DNA from: an uncultured Opitutia bacterium
GTDB taxonomy: Bacteria; Verrucomicrobiota; Verrucomicrobiia; Opitutales; Opitutaceae
Direction: 5' to 3'
Length of the DNA stretch: 64,000 nt
Assembly (NCBI GenBank): GCA_903859715.1
Contig: CAIONS010000069.1
Span: 1 to 64,000, forward strand
A program made the position numbers and the translations under genes. The first letter of the stretch is position 1, and each line of letters starts with the position of its first letter. Positions 9,268-17,377 of this stretch are shown piece by piece. The notes under the pieces were generated by a model, which searched no databases, was not told the origin of the DNA, and was given only the letters and a program-made list of their open reading frames with translations.

Positions 9268-9627
9268 ATGAAAAATCCCCAGATCGTCCGCAATTACTTC
9301 ATCCTGCCGAGCTGTCTCCTGCTGCTCAACCTGGCGAACTCGATCATTTCCTACAAAGCCGCGATGATCTACGATCACGTCGTGCGCGTTGCCGTCATCA
9401 TGGCCCTGGTGCTTTTCGGGAGTTCAGTCGTCGCCTTTCTGATCGCCCCCGGCCTCGAATCCGTGGTGCGCGGGATGCACCGCACGAGCCGCCAAAGCGC
9501 CGGGATCCTCGGCGAACTGGTTTTCATGGGCGCCCTGGCGCTAGTCATCTTCTGGCTCTACTATCAGGTCTACATCTACGGCCCCGCCTCCATCCTCCCC
9601 GCCGAGTGGGTCAACCCGAAGCTGTGA
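9268..9627 (+). CDS. Small integral membrane protein
   Basis: This 119-aa protein has three predicted membrane spans: NYFILPSCLLLLNLANSII, then VAVIMALVLFGSSVVAFLI, then GELVFMGALALVIFWLYYQ. The short N-terminus is basic and the C-terminus ends WVNPKL. I do not recognise a family. It lies 43 bp after the heparinase-like gene and 27 bp before the DUF2007 gene on the same strand, so the three may form one unit. The start is the ATG at 9268; the longer ORF overlaps the upstream gene. Confidence 0.75.
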   Translation: MKNPQIVRNYFILPSCLLLLNLANSIISYKAAMIYDHVVRVAVIMALVLFGSSVVAFLIAPGLESVVRGMHRTSRQSAGILGELVFMGALALVIFWLYYQVYIYGPASILPAEWVNPKL

Positions 9628-9654
9628 AGCCCCGCCCTAACTTAGAGCCCTCCC

Positions 9655-9858
9655 ATGAAAACCATTGCCAGCTATAACAACCCGATGGACGCACATCTGC
9701 TCCACGCCCGGCTGGAAGGCAGCGGTATCGCCTCCTACCTCCGCGACGAAAATATGATCACGTTGGACTGGCTCGCCGCCAACGCCGTCGGAGGTATCCG
9801 GGTCGACGTCGCCGACGAAGACTACGAGCGGGCGCTGCAGATCCTTAAGGCCGAGTAG
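9655..9858 (+). CDS. DUF2007 (putative signal-transducing) protein
   Basis: This 67-aa soluble protein covers a full DUF2007 domain: KTIASYNNPMDAHLLHARLEGSGIASYLRDE, then GGIRVDVADEDYERALQIL. The fold is a small alpha/beta unit related to PII-like/ACT-like folds and is annotated as putatively signal transducing. The direct role is unknown. It converges on the amidohydrolase gene with only 9 bp between stops. Confidence 0.9.
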   Translation: MKTIASYNNPMDAHLLHARLEGSGIASYLRDENMITLDWLAANAVGGIRVDVADEDYERALQILKAE

Positions 9859-9867
9859 AAAAACCGC

Positions 9868-10719
9868 CTATACTCGGTAAAAGGCCTCGGCGTTCCGGAC
9901 GTAGAGCTTGTGCAGCTCGTCCGGCGACGCGCCCTTGAGCGCCGCGTCGAGCGTGTTGACCCAGCGCGGATAGTCCGTCGCCTGTGTCGACACCGGCCAG
10001 TCACCGCCGAAAATCACCCGGTCAAACCCGAAGCAGTCGACCACGTGGTCGATGTACGGCTGCAGTTCGGCCGGCGTCCATTTCTGGAAATCCGCCTCCG
10101 TCACCAGGCCGGAAAGTTTGCACCAGACGTTCGGGAACTTCGCGAGTTCCCGCATCTCCGCCCGCCACGGGTCGAGCAGGCCGGCCTTGATGTCGGGCTT
10201 CGCGATGTGATCCATGATGAACTTCACGTTCGGACACTGACGCACGAGCTTCAGCGTGTTGGCCAGCTGCTTGTGGTTGACGCAGAGATCGAAGCTCAGC
10301 CCGTGGCGCGGCAGCAGCTGCACGCCGCGCACAAAGCCCGGCTTCAGGCAGAACTCCGGATCCGCTTCGAACTGGATGATGCGACGGATGCCCTTGATCA
10401 GCGGGTTCGATGCCAGCCGCGCCAGCTCTACTTCGACGCCATCGCCTTTCTCCAACGGCGCCCACGGCACGATACCGCGAAGACGTGGATCGGTTCGCGC
10501 GACTTCCGTCACCCAATCGGCCTCTTCCTGGAACAGCGCGAAGTCGGCCTCGCATTGGAGGAAAACCATCTTCGCCACCTGCACCGGGCCACACGCCTTG
10601 CGGTAGTCCTCAATAAGGTGGTTCTTGTTCAACATCGGCACCCCCGCGAGCCACGGATACCGCAGCCGGTCGAGGTTCCAGATGTGCAGGTGCGTATCGA
10701 CGATGGGGAACGAGGGCAT
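9868..10719 (-). CDS. Amidohydrolase-2 family lactonase (fuconolactonase-like)
   Basis: This 283-aa cytoplasmic TIM-barrel protein belongs to the COG3618 group, which includes L-fucono-1,5-lactonase and L-rhamnono-lactonase. The family motifs are visible: VDTHLHIWN at residue 7 (HxH metal site), MDHIAKPDI near residue 167, WCKLSGL near 196 and RVIFGGDWPVS near 234 (catalytic/metal Asp). Such enzymes open sugar-acid lactones made by sugar dehydrogenases. It is the last of four co-directional genes, behind a 2-hydroxyacid dehydrogenase, an SDR and a zinc alcohol dehydrogenase. That context supports an oxidative, non-phosphorylated sugar pathway. The exact sugar is an inference. Confidence 0.87.
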   Translation of the reverse strand: MPSFPIVDTHLHIWNLDRLRYPWLAGVPMLNKNHLIEDYRKACGPVQVAKMVFLQCEADFALFQEEADWVTEVARTDPRLRGIVPWAPLEKGDGVEVELARLASNPLIKGIRRIIQFEADPEFCLKPGFVRGVQLLPRHGLSFDLCVNHKQLANTLKLVRQCPNVKFIMDHIAKPDIKAGLLDPWRAEMRELAKFPNVWCKLSGLVTEADFQKWTPAELQPYIDHVVDCFGFDRVIFGGDWPVSTQATDYPRWVNTLDAALKGASPDELHKLYVRNAEAFYRV

Positions 10720-10734
10720 GATGGGGAGGAGTAT

Positions 10735-10864
10735 GTTCGAAGGAGAAAATCCGAAATCCGAAAAAGCTCTAGCCGGAAACCGCTATCCCGACTGTCGTTC
10801 GGTAAAAGATTGTTTGTGATCGGTCGCGATTCTTTCGGATTTCGAACTTCTACCTTCGAGCTTC
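10735..10864. repeat. Intergenic hairpin, 7-nt-period type
   Basis: The left arm GTTCGAAGGAGAAAATCCGA (from 10735) matches a right arm from 10831 containing TTCGGATTTCGAAC and CCTTCGAGCTTC. The whole lies in the 161-bp gap between the amidohydrolase and hydroxyacid dehydrogenase genes. It belongs to the same family as 5284-5384 and 25580-25756. No gene was found in this gap. Confidence 0.75.
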
Positions 10865-10880
10865 CGCCGCCAAGGCGGTC

Positions 10881-11840
10881 CTACTTGTTGACCTGATTCT
10901 TCAGAGACTCACCGCGCAAACCGCGGACGACCTCCTCCGCCGCTAACTGCTGCAGGCGCGGGATGCTGCTCTCGCTGTACCACGCGACATGCGAGGTCAG
11001 CAGCGCGTTCGGACAGGCGAAGAGCGGATGGTCCTTCTCGACCGGCTCTTTCTCATAAACATCCAGGCCCGCCCCCGCGATCACGCCGGCCTGCAGCGCG
11101 GCAGCCAGTGCGACGGTGTCCACCAGTGGACCGCGCGCGGTGTTCACGACGATCGCGTGCTTCTTCATCTGCTCCAGCCGCGCCGTGTTCACAAAGTGCT
11201 TCGTCTCTGCCGTGAGCGGCAAATGCAGCGAGAGGAGATCCGCCCGCGTGAACAATTGCTCGAGATCCACCTTCTCCACGCCCACCGCGGCCATCGCCTC
11301 GGTGGTGACATACGGATCGTACGCGATGCGCTTGCCGCCAAACCCCTTCATCATCTCGTGCGCCGTGCGCGCGATGCGGCCGAATCCCGCGGTCGCAAAC
11401 GTTGTTTCCCGGAGCGCCGGCATCGGCTTGTCCGGCGTGATCTTCCACGTGCCGCTGCGCAGCCGGCGGTCGATCATCGGGAGCTGGCGGGCGAGCGCCA
11501 GTGCCAGCGAAACCGCGTGTTCCGCGACTTCATGCACGCCGTAGTCCGGCACATTGCAGACCGCGATGCCCCGGGCCTTCGCGGCGGTAAGATCGACGTT
11601 GTCCACGCCGATCCCGTAGCGGATAATCACCTTGCAGCGGGTAAGTGCGGCGATGACCGCGGCATTGACCGGCGCCCACTGCACGAGGAGCGCATCCGCG
11701 TCGCGCGCCGCGGCGATGACCTCATCGGCTGTTTTGCATTGGGCAACGACGAGCTCGGCGCCAGCGGCGGCGATGGTCGTTTCCTCGTGGCGGATATTGG
11801 GGAAACCGTGATCGGTGATCAGTACGCGAAGTTTGGGCAT
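10881..11840 (-). CDS. D-isomer-specific 2-hydroxyacid dehydrogenase (CtBP-like)
   Basis: This 319-aa NAD(P)-dependent oxidoreductase interconverts a 2-hydroxyacid and a 2-ketoacid. The Rossmann motif reads TTFATAGFGRIARTAH near residue 152 (GxGxxA form). The catalytic triad positions are recognisable: Arg in VVNTARGPL near 235, Glu in GLDVYEKEP near 262, and His in TSHVAWYSE near 284. The HVAWYSE form resembles the C-terminal-binding-protein subgroup more than classic SerA, and there is no ACT tail. It lies between the lactonase and the SDR genes, so its substrate is probably an intermediate of the same pathway. Confidence 0.9.
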   Translation of the reverse strand: MPKLRVLITDHGFPNIRHEETTIAAAGAELVVAQCKTADEVIAAARDADALLVQWAPVNAAVIAALTRCKVIIRYGIGVDNVDLTAAKARGIAVCNVPDYGVHEVAEHAVSLALALARQLPMIDRRLRSGTWKITPDKPMPALRETTFATAGFGRIARTAHEMMKGFGGKRIAYDPYVTTEAMAAVGVEKVDLEQLFTRADLLSLHLPLTAETKHFVNTARLEQMKKHAIVVNTARGPLVDTVALAAALQAGVIAGAGLDVYEKEPVEKDHPLFACPNALLTSHVAWYSESSIPRLQQLAAEEVVRGLRGESLKNQVNK

Positions 11841-11863
11841 ATGGAAAAAGGAAATTTGGTTTT

Positions 11864-11944
11864 ACACCAAGATCGCAAAGAACGCGAAGCGGTTGGGGAC
11901 AAAAATAGTCTGCCTGACTTGGCGGTCTTTGCGTCCTTCGTGTA
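11864..11944. repeat. Intergenic hairpin, 9-nt-period type
   Basis: The left arm has CACCAAGAT, CGCAAAGAA, CGCGAAG units. The right arm has CTTGGCGGT, CTTTGCGTC, CTTCGTGTA units, giving an imperfect inverted repeat with 9-nt internal period. It fills the 115-bp gap between two minus-strand genes. Confidence 0.75.
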
Positions 11945-11955
11945 GGAGTCTGGGC

Positions 11956-12780
11956 TCAGGCCGTGCCGGCGATCTTCGCCGTCTGGCCGAGACCCTCGGG
12001 CCCGAGGCCATTGTAGCCGCCGTCCACCGGCAGGTCGGTGCCGGTGATGAAGGACGCATCGTCGCTCAGCAAAAAAAGCACGGGACCGGCGATCTCGATC
12101 GGATGACCCATGCGCGCCAGCATATGGTACTGGCCCCAGATCGGATCGTACTTCGCGCGGTCGCCGCCCGCGGCCTTGTCGACTTCGCGCGTCCAGATCC
12201 AGCCGGGGCTGACGCTGTTGACCCGGATCTTGTACGGCACGAGGTCGAGCGCCGCGCAGCGCGTGAGCTGCGCCACCGCGCCCTTCGCCGTGTTGTAGGT
12301 CCAGCGGTTGGGCTGCGCGATCCACGCCGAGATGCTGGAAACGTTCACGATGGCGCCGCCGCCGTTTTTCTTCATCGGCTCGGCGACGAGTTGCGTGAGC
12401 TGCGCGAAGGCAAACGGCCCGACATTGAACGACCGCTCGAAATCCTCACGCGTGGCATCGAGCCCCTTCGCGATGAAGGAAAAGGCGTTGTTCACCAGAC
12501 AGTCGATCCGGCCGAGCTGCTGCACGACCTCGCCGACCAGCTTCCGGCAAAACGCCGCATCCGCCAGGTCGCCGGCGATGATCAGCGGAGAAAATCCCGC
12601 GGCGGTGAATGCCCGTCGACCCTCTTCGACATCCGCGGGCAGGCCGGTCGCGGCGACCGTCGCGCCTTCGCGCAGCAGCTCAAGGGCGATCGCGTAGCCA
12701 ATGCCGTTGGTTCCGCCGGTCACGAGGGCGACCTTGCCCTTGAACCGGCCCGTGATCGGGGTGCGGGTGGGTGAATTCAT
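11956..12780 (-). CDS. SDR-family NAD(P)-dependent oxidoreductase
   Basis: This 274-aa classical short-chain dehydrogenase has cofactor motif TGGTNGIG near residue 21 and NNAFS in place of NNAG near 97. The catalytic Ser lies in NVSSISAW near 146, with the YNTAK pair (Tyr/Lys) near 160. The C-terminal PVDGGYNGLGPEG is typical. The cytoplasmic enzyme may oxidise a sugar or a 2-keto-3-deoxy-sugar acid, given the neighbouring lactonase and dehydrogenases. The substrate is not determinable from the sequence. It is preceded on the same strand by a zinc alcohol dehydrogenase. Confidence 0.93.
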   Translation of the reverse strand: MNSPTRTPITGRFKGKVALVTGGTNGIGYAIALELLREGATVAATGLPADVEEGRRAFTAAGFSPLIIAGDLADAAFCRKLVGEVVQQLGRIDCLVNNAFSFIAKGLDATREDFERSFNVGPFAFAQLTQLVAEPMKKNGGGAIVNVSSISAWIAQPNRWTYNTAKGAVAQLTRCAALDLVPYKIRVNSVSPGWIWTREVDKAAGGDRAKYDPIWGQYHMLARMGHPIEIAGPVLFLLSDDASFITGTDLPVDGGYNGLGPEGLGQTAKIAGTA

Positions 12781-12812
12781 TCGGATTTGGGGTTGGGGTT
12801 TCCTGACCTCAG

Positions 12813-12844
12813 CTTTCGGATTTCGGGTTTCGAGCTTCGGATTT
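12813..12844. repeat. Single arm of the 7-nt-period repeat
   Basis: The 72-bp gap between the SDR and alcohol dehydrogenase genes contains TTTCGGATTTCGGGTTTCGA followed by GCTTCGGA. These match the right arm of the hairpins at 5284 and 25580. A full partner arm is not evident, so this looks like a decayed or solo copy. Confidence 0.6.
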
Positions 12845-12852
12845 TTTGAACA

Positions 12853-13869
12853 TCACGGACAAATCACCGCTTTGATGTCGGCGCCCTTCGCGGCGAGCAT
12901 CCGGTTGAACGCCGTCACGCCGTCCTCCAGCGGGAAACGCTGCACCCACGAGAGGGCGTCGACTTTCCCGGAGGCCATCAACTCCAGCGCCTGCGACAGC
13001 TCCTCGATCTTCGCGGCGTAGGTGCCGAGCACCTGCTTTTCCGGCAGCGTGATGTTGTAGGAATCCAGTGTGACCGTGTTCTCATGCAGTCCGATCCACA
13101 CCGTCACGCCGCCGGGCCGCAGCGCCTCAAGCGACGTTTTTTTCGTGGCCGACGCGCCCACCGCATCCACCACGAGGTCCGCGCCCTCGCCGCCCGTCGC
13201 GGCCAGGATCACCTTCGCGGCGTCCTGTTCGCGTGGATTGATCACGCCAGCCGCGCCAAGTTTCTTCGCGATGGCCAGCCGCTCGGGACTCAGGTCGGCG
13301 ACAAACACGCGCGAACCGCGCAGCACCTGCAGCGCCTGCTGGCAAAACAGCCCGATCGGGCCCGCACCGAGCACAAGGGCCGTCGTCGCCGGCAGGTGAC
13401 GCGTGAGATTCACGACATGGATGCCGTTGGCGAGCGGCTCGGCGAGCGCGGCCGCCTCCGCGGGGAGATTCTCCGGCCACGGGATCAGGCAGCGCGCAGG
13501 CACGTTGACGAATTCCGCAAACGCCCCGGGGCGGTGCATGCCGAAAATCTGCCGCTGCGCGCACAGGTGCGTGTCGCCCCGCTCGCAGCGCACGCACCGG
13601 CCGCAGGGCACCAGGGAGTTGCTGACGACGCGCGCGCCCTTTTTCCAACCGCGCACCTCCGCGCCGACCTCGGCGATCACACCGCAAAATTCGTGGCCCA
13701 TCACCAGCGGCGGCTGGCGGCGCGGGCTGTGGTTCTTGAACGTCTCGAGCTCGCTGCCGCAGAGGCCGCACGCGTCGACCTTGACGCTCACTTCATCGGG
13801 ACGCGGCGGCACGACGTCGAGGTCACGTACTTCCAGCCGGTCAAACTCGGGGTAATTCAGGACACGCAT
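12853..13869 (-). CDS. Zinc-binding alcohol dehydrogenase (MDR family)
   Basis: This 338-aa medium-chain dehydrogenase is of the sorbitol/threonine dehydrogenase type. The catalytic zinc ligands are in DACGLCGSE near residue 34 and MGHEFCGV near 57. The structural zinc cysteines are in PCGRCVRCERGDTHLC near 89-104. The Rossmann motif is VLGAGPIGLF near 167. It oxidises a polyol, sugar or secondary alcohol with NAD(P). It is the first gene of the four-gene minus-strand set and is divergent from the 774-aa glycosidase-like gene, with a perfect 18-bp palindrome in the shared 146-bp region. Confidence 0.93.
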   Translation of the reverse strand: MRVLNYPEFDRLEVRDLDVVPPRPDEVSVKVDACGLCGSELETFKNHSPRRQPPLVMGHEFCGVIAEVGAEVRGWKKGARVVSNSLVPCGRCVRCERGDTHLCAQRQIFGMHRPGAFAEFVNVPARCLIPWPENLPAEAAALAEPLANGIHVVNLTRHLPATTALVLGAGPIGLFCQQALQVLRGSRVFVADLSPERLAIAKKLGAAGVINPREQDAAKVILAATGGEGADLVVDAVGASATKKTSLEALRPGGVTVWIGLHENTVTLDSYNITLPEKQVLGTYAAKIEELSQALELMASGKVDALSWVQRFPLEDGVTAFNRMLAAKGADIKAVICP

Positions 13870-13975
13870 GGTCGTTTGCTGGGTTGGCCCTCGGAGTGCG
13901 CGATGGCAAGGCGAAGCCGAATGAAATTTCTAGGGACCACGCCCGCAATCCACGCGGTGACACAGCCCGCACTTG

Positions 13976-13993
13976 TGTTTTCCCGGGAAAACA
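13976..13993. promoter_or_regulatory. 18-bp perfect palindrome, candidate operator
   Basis: TGTTTTCCCGGGAAAACA is self-complementary over 18 bases with a central CG, the form typical of LacI-family operators. It lies 22 bp upstream of the ATG at 14016 and about 107 bp upstream of the divergent dehydrogenase start, so it could control both units. No second copy was noticed in the window. The regulator is unknown. Confidence 0.6.
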
Positions 13994-14015
13994 TCTTTCG
14001 CGATGGGAGCTTTCC

Positions 14016-16340
14016 ATGAGTTCCACCACCCATCCCGTTGCCGTGTTGAATATCCGCCGCGTGACCTATCCCGCGAACTCCCAGCCGGTCGAGCAGACCG
14101 CCGCGGAGGAACTGGCCCGGTTTGCCGGCATCACCGCGATCCCCGCGACCCGCCCCGGCCCCGGCGTGAACGTGGCGCTCGCTTCGCGGCGCTGGGCCAA
14201 AATCAAGGGCGCGCCCGCCGAGGGCGCCTGGGTTTGGCTGCGCGTCACGGACACCGGCGCCGGCGAGATCACGGCCAACGAGCCCGCCTTCCTGTTCGCC
14301 GCGGTGCGGCTGCTGGCCAACGGCCTCAGCGACACGACCCGCGCCAAGCTCGACCGCGGTGTGCTGATCAAGGCGGCTTTCCGCATGAACCGGCCGATTT
14401 CCGACAGCTGCCTCACGCAGTACTGGCGGACCGTGCGCAACTTCGATCCCGAGCAATATATCGCCACGCTCGCCGAGAGTGGTTTCACCCACCTCGAGGT
14501 CAACGGCCTCCAGGCCCACATGCCGTACGAGGATTCCGTGCAGTCGGAATACTATTCCCAGTTCTACACCTACAGTCCCGGCTTCAACCACTTCATCGAC
14601 ACGCCGCTGACGCAGGGCATCTGGCCGGCGCATTACCTCGAGGCGAATCTCAACCATCTCAAATCTCTCGCCGGCCTCGGCCGGAAATACGGCCTGAAGC
14701 CGGGCGTGTGCATGTTCGAGCCGCGCACGCTGCCCGAGCGTTTCTTCCAACGCTACCCGACCCTCCGCGGCGCGCGCGTCGACCACCCGTTCCGCTCCCG
14801 CCTGCCGCGCTACTGCCTCGCTCAGGACCACCCGGTCACGAAGCAGCATTATCGTGCGGCGATCCAGGCGCTCCTGAAAAACGTCCCTGATCTCAGCTAC
14901 ATGTCCGTGTGGACGAATGACAGCGGCGCGGGCTTCGAGCATACCGGCTCGCTCTACGTCGGCCGCAACGGCGGACCCTACATGATCCGCGAATGGCGCA
15001 ACCACGACAAGGTCGCCCAGGCCGCCGGCGAAAGCATCGGCCGCTACCTGCGCAACCTCCAGACCGCCGCCGCCGAGCTCAACCCCGACTTCGACGTCAT
15101 CCTCCGCATCGAGCCGTTCAAGCTCGAGCAGGACCACATCAAGGCCGCCATGGGCGACCACGTCACCTGGGAGGCGCCCTCGCTGCTCGTGCGCGGCTAT
15201 CACCTGCCCTACAGCCATCCGCGCTACCCCGAGATGGGCGGCGTGGCCGGCAGCTCGCTGCAGCCGGTGCTCGATGAAAGCGAGCGCACCGTGCTCAAGG
15301 ATTCCCGCGCCCACGGCATCGATCCGCTGCTTTACTACTCGGCCGGCAGCACGGCGAATTACGAGCCCCTGATCGGCCTGCCGTATCCGCGCATGCTGCA
15401 TCGGAAACTCGCCTCGATGCGCGACATCGGCCTCCAGCGCATCAGCGCGCTCGGCGGCCTCGCCAATACCACCGCCACGCCGTATTGGCCCAACCCCGCC
15501 GTGCTCACCGCCGGCCAGTTCACGCCCAAGCTCTCCGTCGACGCGGTCCTGCTCGCGACGGCCCAGCGCTTCGTCGGCGAAAAATATGCACCCGGTCTTG
15601 TCGCCGCCTGGGACGCCTTTGAGGACGCCCTGAGCTGGCAGCCGCCCGTGCCGCTCTTCACCGGGTTCGGCTTCTGCTGGCAGCGGACCTTTGACCGCCC
15701 GTACGTGCCCGACATCGAGGCCATCCCGGAAAAGGAGCGCGCTTATTACGAACGCCATGGCTGCTTCCAGCACAACAATCCCGGGATCAATGATCTCGGC
15801 AAGGACGTGCTCTTCGACCTCGTCACCCGCGACTACGGCGCGAAGGCCTACGCGGCCTTCGACCAGAATGTTTTCCCGCGCCTCGAGAAACTCCTGGCCA
15901 AGCTGACCAGGCTCTCGGCCTCAACCGCCGGCCACGCGACGGCTCACGCCGTGTTCACCGACCTGCTGGACCGAGCCCGCGCCTATCGCGCGTGGTGCGG
16001 CTCCCTGCGCACCGTGTGCGCGTGGTGTGCGCATGTGTACGGCTACCTCGAGAGCAAGACTGCCGCGGACAAGAAGAAGCACGAGAAGCTGCTGCAGGCG
16101 GCCATCGACTTCGAACTCGCCAACACCGCCGATCTCATCGCCCTGCTCACGCAGACGAAGACCGAGGTGATGGTCCTCTCCGCCGTGGGCAACAACACCT
16201 TCTTCTACGGCGAGGATCTGCCCCAGCTCCTGCACGAGAAGATCCGGCTGATGAAGAAATACCGCCACCTGAAGCCGCGCATCGACAAGGGCATCCTCTG
16301 GCGCCCCATCCCCGGCGCCCAGTGGCCGAAGTTCGAATAA
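14016..16340 (+). CDS. Putative glycoside hydrolase, TIM-barrel type
   Basis: This 774-aa protein lacks a signal peptide. The N-terminal 110 residues (QTAAEELARFAG ... GAGEITANEPAFLFAAVRLL) look like the small alpha/beta domain that precedes the barrel in GH20/GH67/GH84-type enzymes. From about residue 125 a TIM-barrel pattern follows (NFDPEQYIATLAESGFTHLEVNG, then YGLKPGVCMFEPRTLPERFF, then PDLSYMSVWTNDSGAGFEHT). A helical C-terminal part follows from about 600. I cannot name a CAZy family with confidence or identify the acid/base with certainty. The start ATG has GGGAG 7 nt upstream. Context next to a sugar-oxidation gene set supports intracellular glycoside processing. Confidence 0.7.
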   Translation: MSSTTHPVAVLNIRRVTYPANSQPVEQTAAEELARFAGITAIPATRPGPGVNVALASRRWAKIKGAPAEGAWVWLRVTDTGAGEITANEPAFLFAAVRLLANGLSDTTRAKLDRGVLIKAAFRMNRPISDSCLTQYWRTVRNFDPEQYIATLAESGFTHLEVNGLQAHMPYEDSVQSEYYSQFYTYSPGFNHFIDTPLTQGIWPAHYLEANLNHLKSLAGLGRKYGLKPGVCMFEPRTLPERFFQRYPTLRGARVDHPFRSRLPRYCLAQDHPVTKQHYRAAIQALLKNVPDLSYMSVWTNDSGAGFEHTGSLYVGRNGGPYMIREWRNHDKVAQAAGESIGRYLRNLQTAAAELNPDFDVILRIEPFKLEQDHIKAAMGDHVTWEAPSLLVRGYHLPYSHPRYPEMGGVAGSSLQPVLDESERTVLKDSRAHGIDPLLYYSAGSTANYEPLIGLPYPRMLHRKLASMRDIGLQRISALGGLANTTATPYWPNPAVLTAGQFTPKLSVDAVLLATAQRFVGEKYAPGLVAAWDAFEDALSWQPPVPLFTGFGFCWQRTFDRPYVPDIEAIPEKERAYYERHGCFQHNNPGINDLGKDVLFDLVTRDYGAKAYAAFDQNVFPRLEKLLAKLTRLSASTAGHATAHAVFTDLLDRARAYRAWCGSLRTVCAWCAHVYGYLESKTAADKKKHEKLLQAAIDFELANTADLIALLTQTKTEVMVLSAVGNNTFFYGEDLPQLLHEKIRLMKKYRHLKPRIDKGILWRPIPGAQWPKFE

Positions 16341-16343
16341 ACT

Positions 16344-16440
16344 GATTTCACCAAGAAGATCACAAAGCGCACGAAGCCTGACCAGGCCGTCGGCAAGTTT
16401 CTGAACTTCGTGCTCTTCGTGCCCTTTGTGGTTAATTTCA
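16344..16440. repeat. Intergenic hairpin, 9-nt-period type
   Basis: The left arm (from 16344, CACCAAGAAGATCACAAAGC) pairs with the right arm 16406-16440 built of CTTCGTGCT, CTTCGTGCC, CTTTGTGGT units. It lies between convergent genes, 3 bp after the stop at 16340. The spurious antisense translation is LTTKGTKSTK. Confidence 0.85.
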
Positions 16441-16451
16441 GATTCTGAGCC

Positions 16452-17303
16452 TTACCCACCCCGGACTTTTTTGCGGAAGTCCGACGGTGTCGTGCCCGTG
16501 ACCTGCTTGAACGCCTTCGAGAAGTGGAACTCGTCGCAGAATTCCAGTTCCTCCGCGAGTTCCTTGAACGTCCGGTCGCCGTGGTAGATCGCCGACTGGG
16601 CGCGCTCGATGCGCTTGCGCTTCTGGAACTGTCCTGGTGACACTCCCAGGCGCGCGGCGAACTGCTTCCGGAAATTCTCGTAGCTCAACCCCACTTTCTG
16701 CGCCACCGCCTGCGGCGTCGACCAGCCGCGCACCTCCGGCACCCCGAGCAGCCGCTGGCTCTCCTCCAGCCACGCGCCCCCGCTCGCTTCACGCGCATCC
16801 GTCTCCCGCAGCGCCAAGAGCGCCGCCAGCACCTCGGAAAAACGTCCCAGGGTCCGCAGCGCCGCCGCCGGTCCATGGCCCTCTTCCGGCACCACCGTCT
16901 CCTCCAGCCGCCGCGCCCAGAAGTCCACCGGTTCCGCCCGCCAGACCGGCCGCGCCGGATCCAGCAATCCGCGCTTGCGCCACAAATCGAACTGCGGGCC
17001 GGAAAAAACCAGATAAAGGTGCCGCCATGGACTGCCGGCCTTCGGCCCGTAGGCGTGCGCCAGTTCCGGAGTGATCAAAATGACGTCGCCCCCGCGCAGG
17101 TCGCGCCTCACCCCGTTCGCATCCGCGTAATACCCCTCCGCCGCCAGGATGTAGATCAACGAATAGCTTCCCAAAACACGCATGGTCTTGGGATCAATGC
17201 CGGGATTGTTCTCCAGTGCTCCCGCCAGCTGCAGGCCGCCTACAGCTGTGGACATCGGGCTTTCCAGCCAGGCCCGGGCGCGGAAATTATCCATCGAAGG
17301 CAT
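16452..17303 (-). CDS. AraC-family transcriptional regulator
   Basis: This 283-aa protein has an N-terminal cupin-like sensing region (about residues 20-130; YSLIYILAAEGYYADANG, GGDVILITPELAHAYGP). Two C-terminal helix-turn-helix units follow (about 180-280; TPQAVAQKVGLSYENFRKQF and TFKELAEELEFCDEFHFSKA, then FKQVTGTTPSDFRKK). The start is moved from the TTG at 17339 to the ATG at 17303, which has GGGAG 3 nt upstream and leaves 74 bp to the divergent dioxygenase gene. It probably activates that neighbour in response to a sugar or related ligand. Confidence 0.92.
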   Translation of the reverse strand: MPSMDNFRARAWLESPMSTAVGGLQLAGALENNPGIDPKTMRVLGSYSLIYILAAEGYYADANGVRRDLRGGDVILITPELAHAYGPKAGSPWRHLYLVFSGPQFDLWRKRGLLDPARPVWRAEPVDFWARRLEETVVPEEGHGPAAALRTLGRFSEVLAALLALRETDAREASGGAWLEESQRLLGVPEVRGWSTPQAVAQKVGLSYENFRKQFAARLGVSPGQFQKRKRIERAQSAIYHGDRTFKELAEELEFCDEFHFSKAFKQVTGTTPSDFRKKVRGG

Positions 17304-17377
17304 TGACTCCCATAATTTACATGCCTTTTCCCAGTTCAACCATTTTGTCTTTGGCCGGAAGGGTGTACCTTCAGCCC

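Noticed and set aside
13857-15773. 638-aa minus-strand ORF
   Set aside because: Antisense to the glycosidase-like gene and overlapping the palindrome region. No family resemblance.
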